Source: Akkermansia muciniphila
Lineage (GTDB): Bacteria; Verrucomicrobiota; Verrucomicrobiia; Verrucomicrobiales; DEV007
Length of the DNA: 34,046 bases
Direction: 5' to 3'
NCBI GenBank assembly: GCA_945883495.1
Contig: CAMCXS010000063.1
Coordinates: forward strand, 1 to 34,046
Shown: one piece after another, positions 25,666-32,549 of the stretch
How positions within the stretch are numbered: position 1 is the first letter of the stretch
How the letters are laid out: each line of letters starts with the position of its first letter
Translations under genes and position numbers: made by a program
Notes under the pieces: generated by a model
What the model saw: the letters and a program-made list of their open reading frames with translations, nothing else
Told to the model about the DNA's origin: nothing
The model's database searches: none

Positions 25666-27596
25666 AGCACCGGATCACGCTGCTCGCCATCCTGCTGCTC
25701 GCGACGCTTGCTTCGCTCCACGCCGGGCCCCGCATCGCGCTGAAGTCCGACAGCCAGGACGGCACTTGGCGATTTTACCCGGCGGAGCCTGACTTGCGCC
25801 TGCGCCGCGTGCTGCTGATTGGCGACTCCATCATGAACGGGTATCGCAACGGCGTGGCCGCCAATCTGAAGGGCCGCGCCACCGTGGATGCCTGGCTTAC
25901 GCCCATCACCATCAAGACGCCCGAGGTTCACGAGGATCTGCGCACCGTGCTCCAGCAAGGGCCGTACGATGTGGTTCATTTCAACATCGGCCTGCATGAA
26001 TGGGAAAAGGGCTTTATCCCCGAAGGCCAATACGAGCCACTCCTCCGTGCCTATGTGAAGACGATCCGCGACCAAGCCGGGAATGCCACGCTCATCTGGG
26101 CCAGCACCACGCAAATGACCGTGAAGGACAACCCCACGGAACTCGACCCGGAGAACAATTCCACCATCGTCGAGCGCAACGCCATCGCCGCCCGCGTGAT
26201 GAAGGAACACGGCATCGCCATGGACGATCTCTACGACCTCATGAGCGGCAAACTCGCGCTGGCGAAGGGGGACCGCTTTCATTGGACCAAGGACGGAGCC
26301 GCCGTTCAGGCCGCCGCGGTCAGTAACGTCATCGGCACGATTTTGGAGCAGAAGAAGCGCATCGTGATCGAGGGCAGGGTGAATTACGACGAGGCGAAGG
26401 TCGGCAATTTGCCGCTGCCGCCCCTGCTCACTTCCGCCGATGGCTCCACGGTGGCGACGCGCCAGGATTGGGAAACGAAGCGCCGGGCCGAGGTGCTCGA
26501 ACTCTTCCGCGAGCACGTCTATGGCCGCACTCCGGCGATCGATGCCGAGCCGAAGTTCGCGGTCACCGCCATCAAGCCCGACGCTCTCGGCGGTCTCGCC
26601 ATCCGCAAGTTCATTCACATCTCCATTCCACAGCATCCCGATTGGCCCGGCATGGAGTTGATGCTCCACCTCCCAAACTCCGCCCTCGGTCCGGTGCCCG
26701 TTTTTTGTGGGTTGAACTTCGACGGCAACCACGCCGTGACCACGGAGTCCGATTTTCCGTTATCCACCCAATGGATGCGCGAAGCACGGGAGAAAGGCAT
26801 CGTGGATCACCGTGCCACCGAGGCCAGCCGTGGCATCGAAAGCACCCACTGGCAACTGGAGCGCGTCCTGCGGCGGGGATTCGCCGTCGCCACCATCTAC
26901 TACGGCGACATTGAGCCCGATCACCCCGATGGTTGGCGCAATGGCATCCGCGCCGCCCTCAGCCCGCACGGGGCCAACACCTTCTGGAAAAGTGGTGACT
27001 GGGGCGCGATCGGTGCCTGGGCCTGGGGCCTCAGCCGTGCGCTCGACTACCTGGAGACCGACCCCGCCGTAAATGCACGCCAGGCCGCCGTCATCGGCCA
27101 TTCCCGTCTTGGCAAGACCGCCCTCTGGGCCGGTGCCACGGATCCTCGCTGGGCGCTCGTCATTTCCAACAACTCCGGCGAAGGCGGCGCCGCCCTCATG
27201 CGGCGGAACTTTGGGGAAACGACCTGGGTCATCACGCGCTCTTTTCCGCACTGGTTCACCCCCAACTACACCGCTTACGTGGACAACGCGGCCGCCTGCC
27301 CCGTCGATCAGCACATGCTCATCGCCCTCATGGCTCCGCGTCCGGTTTCCATCGCCAGCGCTGCCGAGGACGAATGGGCCGACCCAAAAGGCGAGTTCCT
27401 TTCCGGTCACCATGCCGGCTCCGTCTATGAACTTTTCGGCAAAGCCGGCCTCGGCACCGCCACGCCACCTCCCATCGACCAGCCCGTGGGCGACTTCATC
27501 CGCTACCACAAGCGCACCGGCAAACACGCCGTCACCGACTACGACTGGGAGCAATACCTCGCCTTCGCCCAGAGGCATTTCGGCCTCCAACCGTGA
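25662..27596 (+). CDS. Secreted SGNH hydrolase fused to CE15 glucuronoyl esterase
   Basis: This 644-aa protein starts in an ATGA overlap and has a signal peptide (MKHRITLLAILLLATLASLHAG). The SGNH domain (about 48-230) shows GDSI with Ser56 and a C-terminal DRFHW. The second domain (about 255-644) is a CE15 enzyme: the nucleophile serine is S481 in GHSRLGKTALWAG, a conserved glutamate region is NNSGEGG (E507), and the histidine is H551 in VDQHML. CE15 enzymes cut ester bonds between glucuronic acid side chains and lignin or other alcohols, and some bacterial members act on other uronate esters. Fused SGNH/CE15 proteins would remove two types of ester from one polysaccharide. The next gene is a sulfatase, 34 bp downstream. 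Confidence 0.88.
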   Translation: MKHRITLLAILLLATLASLHAGPRIALKSDSQDGTWRFYPAEPDLRLRRVLLIGDSIMNGYRNGVAANLKGRATVDAWLTPITIKTPEVHEDLRTVLQQGPYDVVHFNIGLHEWEKGFIPEGQYEPLLRAYVKTIRDQAGNATLIWASTTQMTVKDNPTELDPENNSTIVERNAIAARVMKEHGIAMDDLYDLMSGKLALAKGDRFHWTKDGAAVQAAAVSNVIGTILEQKKRIVIEGRVNYDEAKVGNLPLPPLLTSADGSTVATRQDWETKRRAEVLELFREHVYGRTPAIDAEPKFAVTAIKPDALGGLAIRKFIHISIPQHPDWPGMELMLHLPNSALGPVPVFCGLNFDGNHAVTTESDFPLSTQWMREAREKGIVDHRATEASRGIESTHWQLERVLRRGFAVATIYYGDIEPDHPDGWRNGIRAALSPHGANTFWKSGDWGAIGAWAWGLSRALDYLETDPAVNARQAAVIGHSRLGKTALWAGATDPRWALVISNNSGEGGAALMRRNFGETTWVITRSFPHWFTPNYTAYVDNAAACPVDQHMLIALMAPRPVSIASAAEDEWADPKGEFLSGHHAGSVYELFGKAGLGTATPPPIDQPVGDFIRYHKRTGKHAVTDYDWEQYLAFAQRHFGLQP

Positions 27597-27630
27597 CCAC
27601 CACCAACCTCGCAATACAACCAATCCCGCA

Positions 27631-29031
27631 ATGAAACACGCCCTCCCACTCCTCGTCTCCCTGCTGCTCCTACCCCTCGCTGTCGGCGCCGCCTCCCCCC
27701 AAACCAAGCCGAACGTCCTGCTCATCATGGCGGACGATCTCCGGGACTTCGGCGGGGCGTTCACCAAAGAGGCCGTCAAGACACCCAACCTCGACCGCCT
27801 GCGCGCTCGGGGTACGACCTTTGAGCGGGCGTATGTGCAGTATCCCGTGTGCAATCCGAGCCGCAATAGCCTGATGACCGGGCTGCGGGCGGAGCAGACG
27901 GGGATTGTCGGCAATGACATCCCGTTGCGGCAGAAGATGCCGGACATTGTCACGCTGCCCCAACTTTGCAAAGACGCGGGGTGGCAATCGCACGCGTTCG
28001 GGAAGCTCTTCCACCTCGGCGGCGGTAGGGACGCCGAAGCCCGGCAGCGCTGGATGGACGAGGGACGCTCGTGGCACACGGCGCAGGCGTTTGAAGCCAC
28101 GAAGACGGGCCTCAAGCTCCTCGAAGGCCGCAACTTGACCGGCGGGGCCATCAAATGGTGCCAGTGGGGCGCGGCGGACGGTACGGATGACGATCAACCG
28201 GATGGCCAAATCGCCGCCGCCACCGTGGCGATGATCGAGAAGCTCGGCGACACGCCTTGGTTCATCGGTTGCGGTTTCATGAAGCCGCATGATCCCTTCA
28301 TCGCGCCCAAGAAATATTTCGATCTCTACCCCCCGGACTCGCTGAAGATCTGGCGCGATCCCGCTGGCACGACGCCAGTTCGCACCCAATCGATTGGCTC
28401 CGGCGCCTATGGCGAGGTGTTTGCGAAATTCTCCGAGGAGCAGTGGCGCGAACTGTTCCGCGCCTACCTCGCGGGGACGAGCTTCATGGATGCACAGCTC
28501 GGACGGGTGCTCGATGCGTTGGATCGGCACCAGCTTTGGGACAAAACGCTCGTCATCTTCGTCGGAGATCATGGCTATCACACGGGTGAGCGGCAGTGGT
28601 GGAACAAGAACAACCTCTTTGAGCGCTGTTGCCGCGCGCCCCTCCTCATCGCGGCGCCCGGGATCAAAGGTGGTCAGACGACCCGCTCGCTCGTCGAGTT
28701 CGTCGATTTATATCCCACTGTCGTGGACCTCTGTGGCTTGACCATGCCCCACGCCGCCGCCGGAACCAGTTTGCGGCCCATTCTGAGCGACCCCAACGCC
28801 CGCACCAAGGACGCCGCCTTCACTCTCGTCACCCGCGGGGACAAGCTGCACGGCCAAAGCATCCGCACCGCCCGATGGCGTTTTACCCGCTGGAGCGATG
28901 GCGTCGCGGAGCTTTACGATCACGACGCCGATCCCGAGGAGCTGCACAACGTAACGGCACGGCACGCCGACATCGTCACGGACCTCACCGCCCAGCTCCG
29001 GAGCCTCCCTCCGCTCTCCGCTAAACCGTGA
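27631..29031 (+). CDS. Secreted sulfatase, iduronate-2-sulfatase-like S1 enzyme
   Basis: The start at 27631 gives a signal peptide (MKHALPLLVSLLLLPLAVGAA) and 466 aa. The metal site KPNVLLIMADDLRD is followed by the sulfatase signature CNPSR with Cys74, the formylglycine precursor. GFMKPHDPFIAPKKYF and VGDHGYHTGERQWWNKNNLFE are characteristic of the iduronate-2-sulfatase branch and differ from the sulfatase at 11769. It probably removes sulfate from a sulfated uronic-acid or related glycan, in keeping with the CE15 and sialidase-like partners upstream. A hairpin lies 15 bp after its stop. Confidence 0.93.
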   Translation: MKHALPLLVSLLLLPLAVGAASPQTKPNVLLIMADDLRDFGGAFTKEAVKTPNLDRLRARGTTFERAYVQYPVCNPSRNSLMTGLRAEQTGIVGNDIPLRQKMPDIVTLPQLCKDAGWQSHAFGKLFHLGGGRDAEARQRWMDEGRSWHTAQAFEATKTGLKLLEGRNLTGGAIKWCQWGAADGTDDDQPDGQIAAATVAMIEKLGDTPWFIGCGFMKPHDPFIAPKKYFDLYPPDSLKIWRDPAGTTPVRTQSIGSGAYGEVFAKFSEEQWRELFRAYLAGTSFMDAQLGRVLDALDRHQLWDKTLVIFVGDHGYHTGERQWWNKNNLFERCCRAPLLIAAPGIKGGQTTRSLVEFVDLYPTVVDLCGLTMPHAAAGTSLRPILSDPNARTKDAAFTLVTRGDKLHGQSIRTARWRFTRWSDGVAELYDHDADPEELHNVTARHADIVTDLTAQLRSLPPLSAKP

Positions 29032-29045
29032 AAGCGCCACGGGCT

Positions 29046-29077
29046 CGTCCCTAGGGTGAGATATTCATCCCGGGACG
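29046..29077. terminator. Long imperfect hairpin after the sulfatase gene
   Basis: CGTCCC at 29046-29051 pairs with GGGACG at 29072-29077, and the inner GGGTGA pairs with TCA-T-CCC around a 5-nt loop. It may end transcription of the sulfatase operon, but no T-run follows, so it could instead be a processed or regulatory hairpin. The remaining sequence to 29180 shows nothing recognisable. Confidence 0.35.
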
Positions 29078-29179
29078 CCAGGAGTACTGATCGAGGGACG
29101 CTCGCGTTATCTCCGGCCCCTAGATGGGCAGGCAACCACAGAACGCCCACCGCCAAGCGGGTTCACCGGTAACCGCAGC

Positions 29180-29443
29180 TCACAGCCCGGCCTCGACAAC
29201 CTTTTGGATGGCTTCGGCGCGCCGCTTGAGGTCGTCCTCGTTCGACCAAGGCGTGAAGTTCATCGTCAACACACCGTCGGTCAGTTTCAATCCGGTCTCG
29301 TAATTGCTGGCGGGTGCGGTGGATTCGTCAAACGTGATCACCACTTTCTTCAACCCAGCCTTCAACGCTTCTTTTCCAATGTCATCCGCCGTGATTGCCT
29401 TCAACGCGTCCACCATCGCTCCTGAAATGCTATGGATTGGCAT
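29180..29443 (-). CDS. Small hypothetical protein, possibly a truncated gene
   Basis: The 87-residue frame reads like a real alpha/beta protein: DALKAITADDIGKEALKAGL, then strands (KKVVITFDE, GLKLTDGVLTMNFTPW) and a final helix (DDLKRRAEAIQKVVEAGL). I do not recognise the family. AGGAG lies just before the internal ATGGTG near 29414, so the true start could be there, at the GTG about 5 nt from it. The 5' end abuts an esterase fragment on the opposite strand that also lacks its N-terminus, so this may be only the C-terminal part of a larger gene. Confidence 0.45.
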   Translation of the reverse strand: MPIHSISGAMVDALKAITADDIGKEALKAGLKKVVITFDESTAPASNYETGLKLTDGVLTMNFTPWSNEDDLKRRAEAIQKVVEAGL

Positions 29444-29751
29444 CGATGGACGAGGCGTTAAACCCCACCCCTGAACTGCAGCGCCTCTACGCCGAGGCTG
29501 CCGCCATCACGCACCTGACGCGCGACGATCCGCCGCTCTACATGATGTACAACGAACCCGACATCGTTCCGCCAGCGGATTCGAAGCCGGGTCAATTCAT
29601 TCATCACCCCAACTTTGGGCGCCAGATCAAGGCCAGGATGGATGAGCTCGGGATCGAGAATGTGTTTGTCAATTCCGGCGCAAACCCGCCCACGCCACAA
29701 CCGCCCGGCGGTTTGCTCGAGTTTCTGAAGAAGCGCCTCCTGGTCGAGTGA
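29434..29751 (+). pseudogene. C-terminal fragment of an alpha/beta-hydrolase esterase
   Basis: The fragment (from about LASMDEALNP to the stop at 29751) resembles the last third of BD-FAE-type esterases: an ITHLTRDDPPLYMMYNEPD segment where the catalytic aspartate loop sits, then a helix RQIKARMDELGIENVF. The domain parts with the HGGG oxyanion hole and the serine nucleophile are absent, as is a signal peptide. It begins where the minus-strand gene at 29180-29443 begins, which suggests a rearrangement junction. Confidence 0.55.
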
Positions 29752-29781
29752 ACGCGCCTCCCGTCTGGAAGGAAGGATCTG

Positions 29782-30204
29782 TCACGGAGCCAGACTCCAC
29801 GGACGGAGGCGTTTGGCGATGGATTCCCGGAACGCGGCGCGTTTTTCTTCGGGGAGATCCGCCGCCACGCGCTCGATCGTGTCAGCGATGACGACCCGGC
29901 CATCCGCATACATGTCGCTGCGCATGGCTTGGAGCCGCTCCACCGTGAGAGTGAGTTCGTGGTGAGCCCGGGCGGCCTCGCTTGGGCTAAAATCCAGTTC
30001 CGCCGCGATATCGCGCTCCCACCGGGCACTGACGCGCACCAAGGGATCGTAAGGTCCCAGGTTTCCGGCCAGTCCGCGCTGGGCGAGATGACGCATCGCC
30101 AAGAGGCTTCCGCCGATTCCGGTCGCCGCTCCGATCACAAAGACGATGAGGAGAAGCAGCACCGCGCGCAAACGGTGTGAGTCGAGAAATCTGGGCAGGT
30201 TCAT
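29782..30204 (-). CDS. Membrane-anchored periplasmic sensor, CnrX/Spy-like
   Basis: The start at 30204 (MNLPRFLDSHRLRAV) gives 140 aa; the longer frame upstream overlaps the anti-sigma gene. A single N-terminal membrane segment (AVLLLLIVFVIGAATGIGGSLLA) is followed by a mostly helical periplasmic domain (LDFSPSEAARAHHELTLTVERL and DLPEEKRAAFRESIAKRLRPW). This matches the size and layout of the heavy-metal sensor family that includes CnrX and Spy/CpxP relatives, in which a helical hairpin senses metal or misfolded protein. It is the last gene of the sigma operon, 31 bp after the anti-sigma gene. Sensor identity is inferred from layout and context. Confidence 0.65.
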   Translation of the reverse strand: MNLPRFLDSHRLRAVLLLLIVFVIGAATGIGGSLLAMRHLAQRGLAGNLGPYDPLVRVSARWERDIAAELDFSPSEAARAHHELTLTVERLQAMRSDMYADGRVVIADTIERVAADLPEEKRAAFRESIAKRLRPWSLAP

Positions 30205-30235
30205 GAAAGGTCGGTTTTGGAGTGGGGATGAGGGA

Positions 30236-30529
30236 TCAGGGATAGACCGCGTAGTAGACCGCCAGTTCATCGAGTTCGGCCAAGCCCCGCCAACAGCAAA
30301 CCGTGGCCACGAGCGCAAGACAGGTGAGGGCAGTCTGCATCCACCGGTTTCCACACAGGACGAACAGTTCCTCCAGGATGCCGGATGACCTCGCGTCCGG
30401 CAAAGGTGCCGCCTGGGACAGTTCCGCGAGGATGGCGGGGCGGACGTCCAGATCTGGCGGAGCGGAGGCTTGCCGCGCCCTGGCGACTAGATCTCGCCAG
30501 GACCGGGGATCAGAAGGGGGTATAGCCAT
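30236..30529 (-). CDS. Small single-span anti-sigma factor, CnrY-like
   Basis: The start at 30529 (MAIPPSDPRSWRDLV) overlaps the end of the sigma gene by 20 bp and gives 97 aa. An N-terminal cytoplasmic part of about 65 residues (WRDLVARARQASAPPDLDVRPAIL) precedes one membrane span (MQTALTCLALVATVCCW) and a short periplasmic tail. Short one-span proteins beside an ECF sigma gene usually hold the sigma factor at the membrane; CnrY (about 95 aa) is the closest layout I know. No zinc-binding anti-sigma motif (HxxxCxxC) is present. Confidence 0.65.
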   Translation of the reverse strand: MAIPPSDPRSWRDLVARARQASAPPDLDVRPAILAELSQAAPLPDARSSGILEELFVLCGNRWMQTALTCLALVATVCCWRGLAELDELAVYYAVYP

Positions 30530-31082
30530 GGCGGATGAGGATTGTTTTGAGACGTTGACGAGCCCGGAAGGCCCGGACCTTGGCATTGACACGGCTCCAG
30601 CCAAAGTGTTCGGCGATTTCTGCCAAGGGCATTTGTTCCAGGTGCAAGAGCGTCAGCAAGGCCCGGTCCTCGGGCGGGAGATGGGAGAGCAGAAAAGCGG
30701 CTTCGCCCAAGGCATCGCGCTCCGGATCCTTTGGAAGGTCGTCCGAGGGAAGGGAATCCACCGGATTGCGCCCCTCATCATCCGGCCCCAAGGCCAGGGC
30801 CAGGGGAGAGGTCTTGCGCCGCCGGTAGTGATCCAAACCGCAGCGCACCGCGATCCGTTTGAGCCAGTGGAGGAAGGGCTTTTCCGCCCGCCAAGTGGCC
30901 AGAGCATGCCAGGCCTTGACAAACGTCTCCTGGACCAAATCTTCGAGGTCAGCCCGGGACGGAGCAAAGCGGAAAAGCAGCGCACTCACGGTAGATTGAT
31001 GGCGGCGGATGACTTGGTCAAAGGCTTCCAAATCCCCCGCCTGCGCCTGCCGGACAAGGTCCAAATCCGGGTCGATGGTCAC
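30510..31082 (-). CDS. ECF RNA polymerase sigma factor
   Basis: This 190-aa protein has region 2 (DLVRQAQAGDLEAFDQVI and DLEDLVQETFVKAWHAL) and region 4 (LPPEDRALLTLLHLEQM, then AEIAEHFGWSRVNAKVRAFR), typical of extracytoplasmic-function sigma factors. It directs RNA polymerase to a set of stress promoters when its anti-sigma partner lets go. It lies 32 bp after a small secreted-protein gene and overlaps the anti-sigma gene. GTAACC-N16-CGTT, a plausible recognition sequence for this type of sigma factor, stands upstream of the operon at 31568-31593 and, in opposite orientation, at 31658-31683. Confidence 0.93.
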   Translation of the reverse strand: MTIDPDLDLVRQAQAGDLEAFDQVIRRHQSTVSALLFRFAPSRADLEDLVQETFVKAWHALATWRAEKPFLHWLKRIAVRCGLDHYRRRKTSPLALALGPDDEGRNPVDSLPSDDLPKDPERDALGEAAFLLSHLPPEDRALLTLLHLEQMPLAEIAEHFGWSRVNAKVRAFRARQRLKTILIRHGYTPF

Positions 31083-31114
31083 AGCGCGAGACGGGGGCAG
31101 GGAGGTCCGTGAAA

Positions 31115-31501
31115 TCAGTTCTTCGTCTTGGACGTCGTGGTGGTGTATCCCTTCGTTTGTCCATTCGGACCGGTGACGCTGCGCGCTGCGGTGCGGGTTG
31201 CCTCGCTAAAGGTCACCGAACCGTTGGTGGTCGCCGTCTTGCCTCCTGGCCCGCTGTAAGTGCCCGCGCTGGCCCGGCCTTGTCCGGTGCGCACGACCTG
31301 TTGGGAAGCTTGGGCGGAGCGGCCAGCGGGACCGGTGGTGGTGGCGGAGCGGTTCACCGCGCCCGGGGCGACGGTCCCGGAAATTTGGCGCGTGGCGCTG
31401 CCATTCGCGGATTGGACCGTGGTCTTGCGGCCAAAGTCACGGGCCGAAGCGCCCAGGGTGGTGATGAGGCCGAGGGCGACGATCAGTGCGGTTGTTTTCA
31501 T
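31115..31501 (-). CDS. Small secreted Ser/Thr/Gly-rich protein, first gene of the sigma operon
   Basis: The 128-aa product has a signal peptide (MKTTALIVALGLITTLGASA) and a low-complexity mature part rich in Thr, Ser, Gly and Ala with weak repeats (TTTGPAGRSAQ, TYSGPGGKTATTNGS, SVTGPNGQTKGYTTT). It is probably an extracytoplasmic or surface protein, and by position is likely the main output of the sigma operon. No family recognised. There is no cysteine or histidine cluster for metal binding. Confidence 0.75.
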   Translation of the reverse strand: MKTTALIVALGLITTLGASARDFGRKTTVQSANGSATRQISGTVAPGAVNRSATTTGPAGRSAQASQQVVRTGQGRASAGTYSGPGGKTATTNGSVTFSEATRTAARSVTGPNGQTKGYTTTTSKTKN

Positions 31502-31567
31502 TTCGATGAGTTGTGTCTTGGTTGAAGGTTGATTCTTGGGAGCGGCATGGTGCCGTCCGTTGGGTCA

Positions 31568-31593
31568 AACGCGCCCTCGACGCGAACGGTTAC
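31568..31593 (-). promoter_or_regulatory. Candidate ECF promoter of the sigma operon
   Basis: On the minus strand, GTAACC (31593-31588) is followed after exactly 16 nt by CGTT (31571-31568). The -35 AAC and -10 CGT pattern is typical of ECF promoters. The expected transcription start is about 60 nt before the ATG at 31501. An identical arrangement on the plus strand lies 64 bp away. Confidence 0.5.
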
Positions 31594-31657
31594 AGTTTCT
31601 TCTGCCCTTCGTGTCTGCCAAACCTTAGGCGGTCCGCCGTGCCCGGGACAAGATTTC

Positions 31658-31683
31658 GTAACCGCTCCGAATGCCGCCGCGTT
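31658..31683 (+). promoter_or_regulatory. Candidate ECF promoter of the divergent esterase gene
   Basis: GTAACC (31658-31663), 16 nt, CGTT (31680-31683): the same ten fixed positions and spacing as on the opposite strand at 31568-31593. The ATG of the decayed esterase is at 31693, so the transcript would be almost leaderless. Confidence 0.5.
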
Positions 31684-31692
31684 CGGAAGTGT

Positions 31693-32487
31693 ATGGAGCA
31701 TCCTGTTTGGAATCATCCTTCCCTCGTGACCGCCCTCGCCCTGTGCGCTCCGGTCTGTCTCCTGCTTTTGCCAGTGGAATCGGGTCCGTGCCGGAGGGAA
31801 CCCGGGTGATCCGGTCCATCGACTACGCGGGGGGAGGCGGCAACCGCCTGACCCTGGACCTCTATCTCCCTCCGAAGACGGCGGCGGGGACCAAGCTTCC
31901 GCTCATCGTCTACATTCATGGCGGCGGATGGATGGTTGGGGACAAGAATCAAGCGAAATGGCGGATGCAGGGGTTCATGGAATCCGGCGAATACGCCGTG
32001 GCCAGTGTGAACTATTGTCTCAGCGGAGACGCCGTTTGGCCCGCCCAAATACATGATTGCAAGTCGGCGCTTCGCTGGCTCAAAGCGCATGCGCCGGAAT
32101 ACGGGTTTGATCGCGATCGTTTCATTCCGGTCGGTGTCTCCGCCGGTGGGCATCTTGCCGGGATGCTCGGCCACCACGGAGGGGCGCGCCGCGATGGCGG
32201 GGGACGTGGGAAACCACCGGGACCAAGCCGATGACGTCACGGCCGCCGTGATCATCTGCGGACCCACGACGTTTGTCAGATCGGTGGTGGCCCCGCCCGC
32301 GGGTGAACAGAAAGGAGGCTACCTTGCCACCCGGCTCCTCGGTGCCGCTGCCAGCGATGAACCGGAGTTGGCTCGGACGGCTTCCTCTTTGACCTACGCC
32401 TCCGCCTCCGCCTATGTTGCTCATCTATGGCGCGGAGGATCCCTTGGTGCCGGCCACTCACAGGGCGACAGTCAACCTGCTTGACTG
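31693..32487 (+). pseudogene. Decayed secreted esterase of the BD-FAE/alpha-beta-hydrolase type
   Basis: Pieces in three frames form one hydrolase. A signal peptide (MEHPVWNHPSLVTALALCAP) is followed, after a frame change near 31775, by VIRSIDYAGGGGNRLTLDLY, the oxyanion motif IHGGGW and the nucleophile motif GVSAGGHLAG. A second change near 32170 leads into GDVGNHRDQADDVTAAVII, and a third near 32410 into PMLLIYGAEDPLVP, the catalytic aspartate loop. The C-terminal histidine region is missing, and the end runs into the REP-like hairpin at 32468. With three frameshifts it cannot make a normal enzyme. Such enzymes remove acetyl or feruloyl groups from plant-type polysaccharides. It sits downstream of a candidate ECF promoter. 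Confidence 0.75.
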
Positions 32488-32498
32488 TTCTTTCTCCG
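32468..32498. repeat. REP-like hairpin at the end of the decayed esterase
   Basis: ACAGTCAA (32468-32475), a 5-nt loop and TTGACTGT (32481-32488) form a perfect 8-bp hairpin, followed by TCTTTCTCC. It shares GCTTGACTGTTC with the units at 646-709. It replaces the expected end of the esterase and lies about 60 bp before the TIR gene start. Confidence 0.55.
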
Positions 32499-32549
32499 CC
32501 GATTGTTGCTTGCGCTGGCGCGTCCGGATTGTAGCTAGAGAGAACCACG

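Noticed and set aside
26760-28154. A 464-codon minus-strand frame across the CE15 and second sulfatase genes
   Set aside because: It spans two well-supported plus-strand genes and their junction, and reads as a shadow.
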